Positions 7,460 to 8,365 of a stretch of 8,365 nt of DNA are shown in pieces. Origin of the DNA: an uncultured Muribaculaceae bacterium (lineage in GTDB: Bacteria > Bacteroidota > Bacteroidia > Bacteroidales > Muribaculaceae); the NCBI GenBank assembly GCA_947177435.1, contig CAMWUM010000077.1, positions 1-8,365 on the forward strand, read 5' to 3'. Below the pieces are notes generated by a model that saw only the letters and a list, made by a program, of their open reading frames with translations, was not told the DNA's origin and did not search any database. Each line of letters starts with the position of its first letter. The first letter of the stretch is position 1. Position numbers and translations under genes: made by a program.

Positions 7460-8365
7460 GGGTTGAATTGCTGTTCGATGTTTTGCTCGCGGTGCACGAG
7501 TTCGACTTTTACGCCGAAATTGCGGTGCAAGTGCTCGGCCATGTGCTGGGCGCAGTACACAGACCGATGCTGGCCGCCGGTGCAGCCGAAGCAGACCATC
7601 AGGTTGGTAAATCCGCGCTCAACGTAGCGCTTGACAGTGGCGTCCACCAGAGAGTAGCAGTGCTCAAGGAATGTAGTGATTTCTCCATCGTCCTCCAGGA
7701 ACTTGATTACTTGCTGGTCAAGGCCTGTGAATGGCTTGTAGCGGTCGTACTTGCCGGGGTTATTGACGGCTCTGCAGTCAAATACGTATCCGCCGCCGTT
7801 GCCGGTGGCGTCGTTGGGAATGCCTTTTTTGTATGCGAAACTCATTACGCGTACGCAGAGGGTGCGCTTCTGCAATTCGTCAGAGAACTGCTTCATGTCA
7901 ACGAGGCGGCGCAGCAATTCGTCGAGGTAGGGATACTCGACAAATGGCTCGCGCATCAGTTCGCGCAGGTTGGCGATGGCGTATGGCACGCTTTGCAGGA
8001 AGTGAGGTTTTTTCTCGAAGTAGCCGCGGAAACCGTAGGCGCCGAGCACCTGCAGGGTGCGGAACAGCACGAAGTGGCGCAACTGCTCGTAGAAGTATTC
8101 TTTGTCGACAGGCTTATATTTCTTAAGCGAGTTGATGTATTCCTCAAGCAGTTCGTCGCGAAGGCTGGCGGGGAAGTTGGCTTTGGCCTGCCACAGGAAG
8201 GAGGCGACGTCGTAGAAGAACGGGCCCTTGCGGCCGCCCTGGAAGTCGATAAACCAGGGCTCGCCATCCTTGATCATGACGTTGCGCGACTGGAAGTCGC
8301 GATACATGAACGTGCTCGACTTGCCTCGCATCAGCACGTCGGCCATAGCCTGAAAATCGTCCTCA
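7456..8365 (-). CDS. AmgK-like sugar kinase fused to RapZ C-terminal domain (5' end outside window)
   Basis: The reading frame stays open to the window edge (upstream codons read E-D-D-F-Q-A), so the ATG at 8346 is internal and the kinase N-lobe is missing from view. Numbering from that Met, YRDFQSRNVM (15-24) is the phosphotransferase catalytic loop with Asp17, and FIDFQGGRKGP (32-42) holds the metal-binding Asp34. Residues 88-131, with RTLQVLGAYG, YFEKKPHFLQSVP and a closing helix, match the C-lobe of AmgK, which phosphorylates MurNAc/GlcNAc at the anomeric position. Residues about 162-287 form a second domain like the RapZ C-terminus: FDCR at 189-192, NPGKY, FTGLD at 206-210 and GCTGGQHRS at 254-262. 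In E. coli RapZ this domain senses glucosamine-6-phosphate and binds GlmZ/GlmY. RapZ's own P-loop N-terminal domain is not present in the visible part. The gene is coupled by ATGA to the MurU-like gene. The likely job is a sugar-sensing kinase for cell-wall recycling; the substrate is inferred. Confidence 0.85.
   Translation of the reverse strand, partial: EDDFQAMADVLMRGKSSTFMYRDFQSRNVMIKDGEPWFIDFQGGRKGPFFYDVASFLWQAKANFPASLRDELLEEYINSLKKYKPVDKEYFYEQLRHFVLFRTLQVLGAYGFRGYFEKKPHFLQSVPYAIANLRELMREPFVEYPYLDELLRRLVDMKQFSDELQKRTLCVRVMSFAYKKGIPNDATGNGGGYVFDCRAVNNPGKYDRYKPFTGLDQQVIKFLEDDGEITTFLEHCYSLVDATVKRYVERGFTNLMVCFGCTGGQHRSVYCAQHMAEHLHRNFGVKVELVHREQNIEQQFNP

Noticed and set aside
8344..8346. ATG at 8346 as the start of the kinase-RapZ gene
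   Set aside because: It sits a few codons before the catalytic loop YRDFQSRN, and the frame stays open to the window edge, so the kinase N-lobe must lie outside the window.
1..8365. CRISPR array, tRNA/rRNA, transposase, prophage or toxin-antitoxin system
   Set aside because: I saw no spaced direct repeats, cloverleaf, integrase or transposase motifs, or small paired ORFs; genes cover nearly the whole window.

Overview
The window looks like a piece of chromosome from a member of the Bacteroidales, possibly a Muribaculaceae-like gut bacterium. Four things point there: a secreted protein with a type IX secretion (T9SS/Por)-like C-terminal sorting domain, a Bacteroidota-type promoter box (TAnnTTTG) in front of lon, a membrane-anchored stand-alone PASTA protein beside an RluD-type pseudouridine synthase, and moderately GC-rich coding sequence with weak ribosome binding sites. 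The family-level assignment is a guess. All six genes read on the minus strand and are packed tightly. I see no RNA genes, mobile elements, CRISPR arrays or phage genes.

Reading in the direction of transcription (high to low coordinates), the first unit starts outside the window. It opens with the 3' part of a gene fusing an AmgK-like amino-sugar kinase (aminoglycoside phosphotransferase fold) to a RapZ-type C-terminal domain. A 4-base overlap (ATGA) joins it to a MurU-like sugar-1-phosphate nucleotidyltransferase. Eight bases further on is a 782-residue secreted protein with a choice-of-anchor-J/cleaved-adhesin-like domain, a BACON-like domain and a sorting tail. The unit ends at a strong 13-bp hairpin terminator.

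The second unit starts just after that terminator. A TAACTTTG box drives lon (ATP-dependent protease LonA). Lon is followed after 21 bases by the PASTA protein, which overlaps by 8 bases with the RluD-like pseudouridine synthase. The unit appears to continue off the low-coordinate edge. The only sizeable non-coding stretch is the roughly 150-base terminator/promoter region between the two units.

Most genes are ordinary housekeeping genes. The item most worth a second look is the kinase-RapZ fusion coupled to the MurU-like enzyme. Together they suggest a cell-wall amino-sugar salvage module (MurNAc to MurNAc-1-P to UDP-MurNAc). In it, a domain that senses glucosamine-6-phosphate in enterobacterial RapZ has been attached directly to the kinase instead of to an sRNA adaptor.
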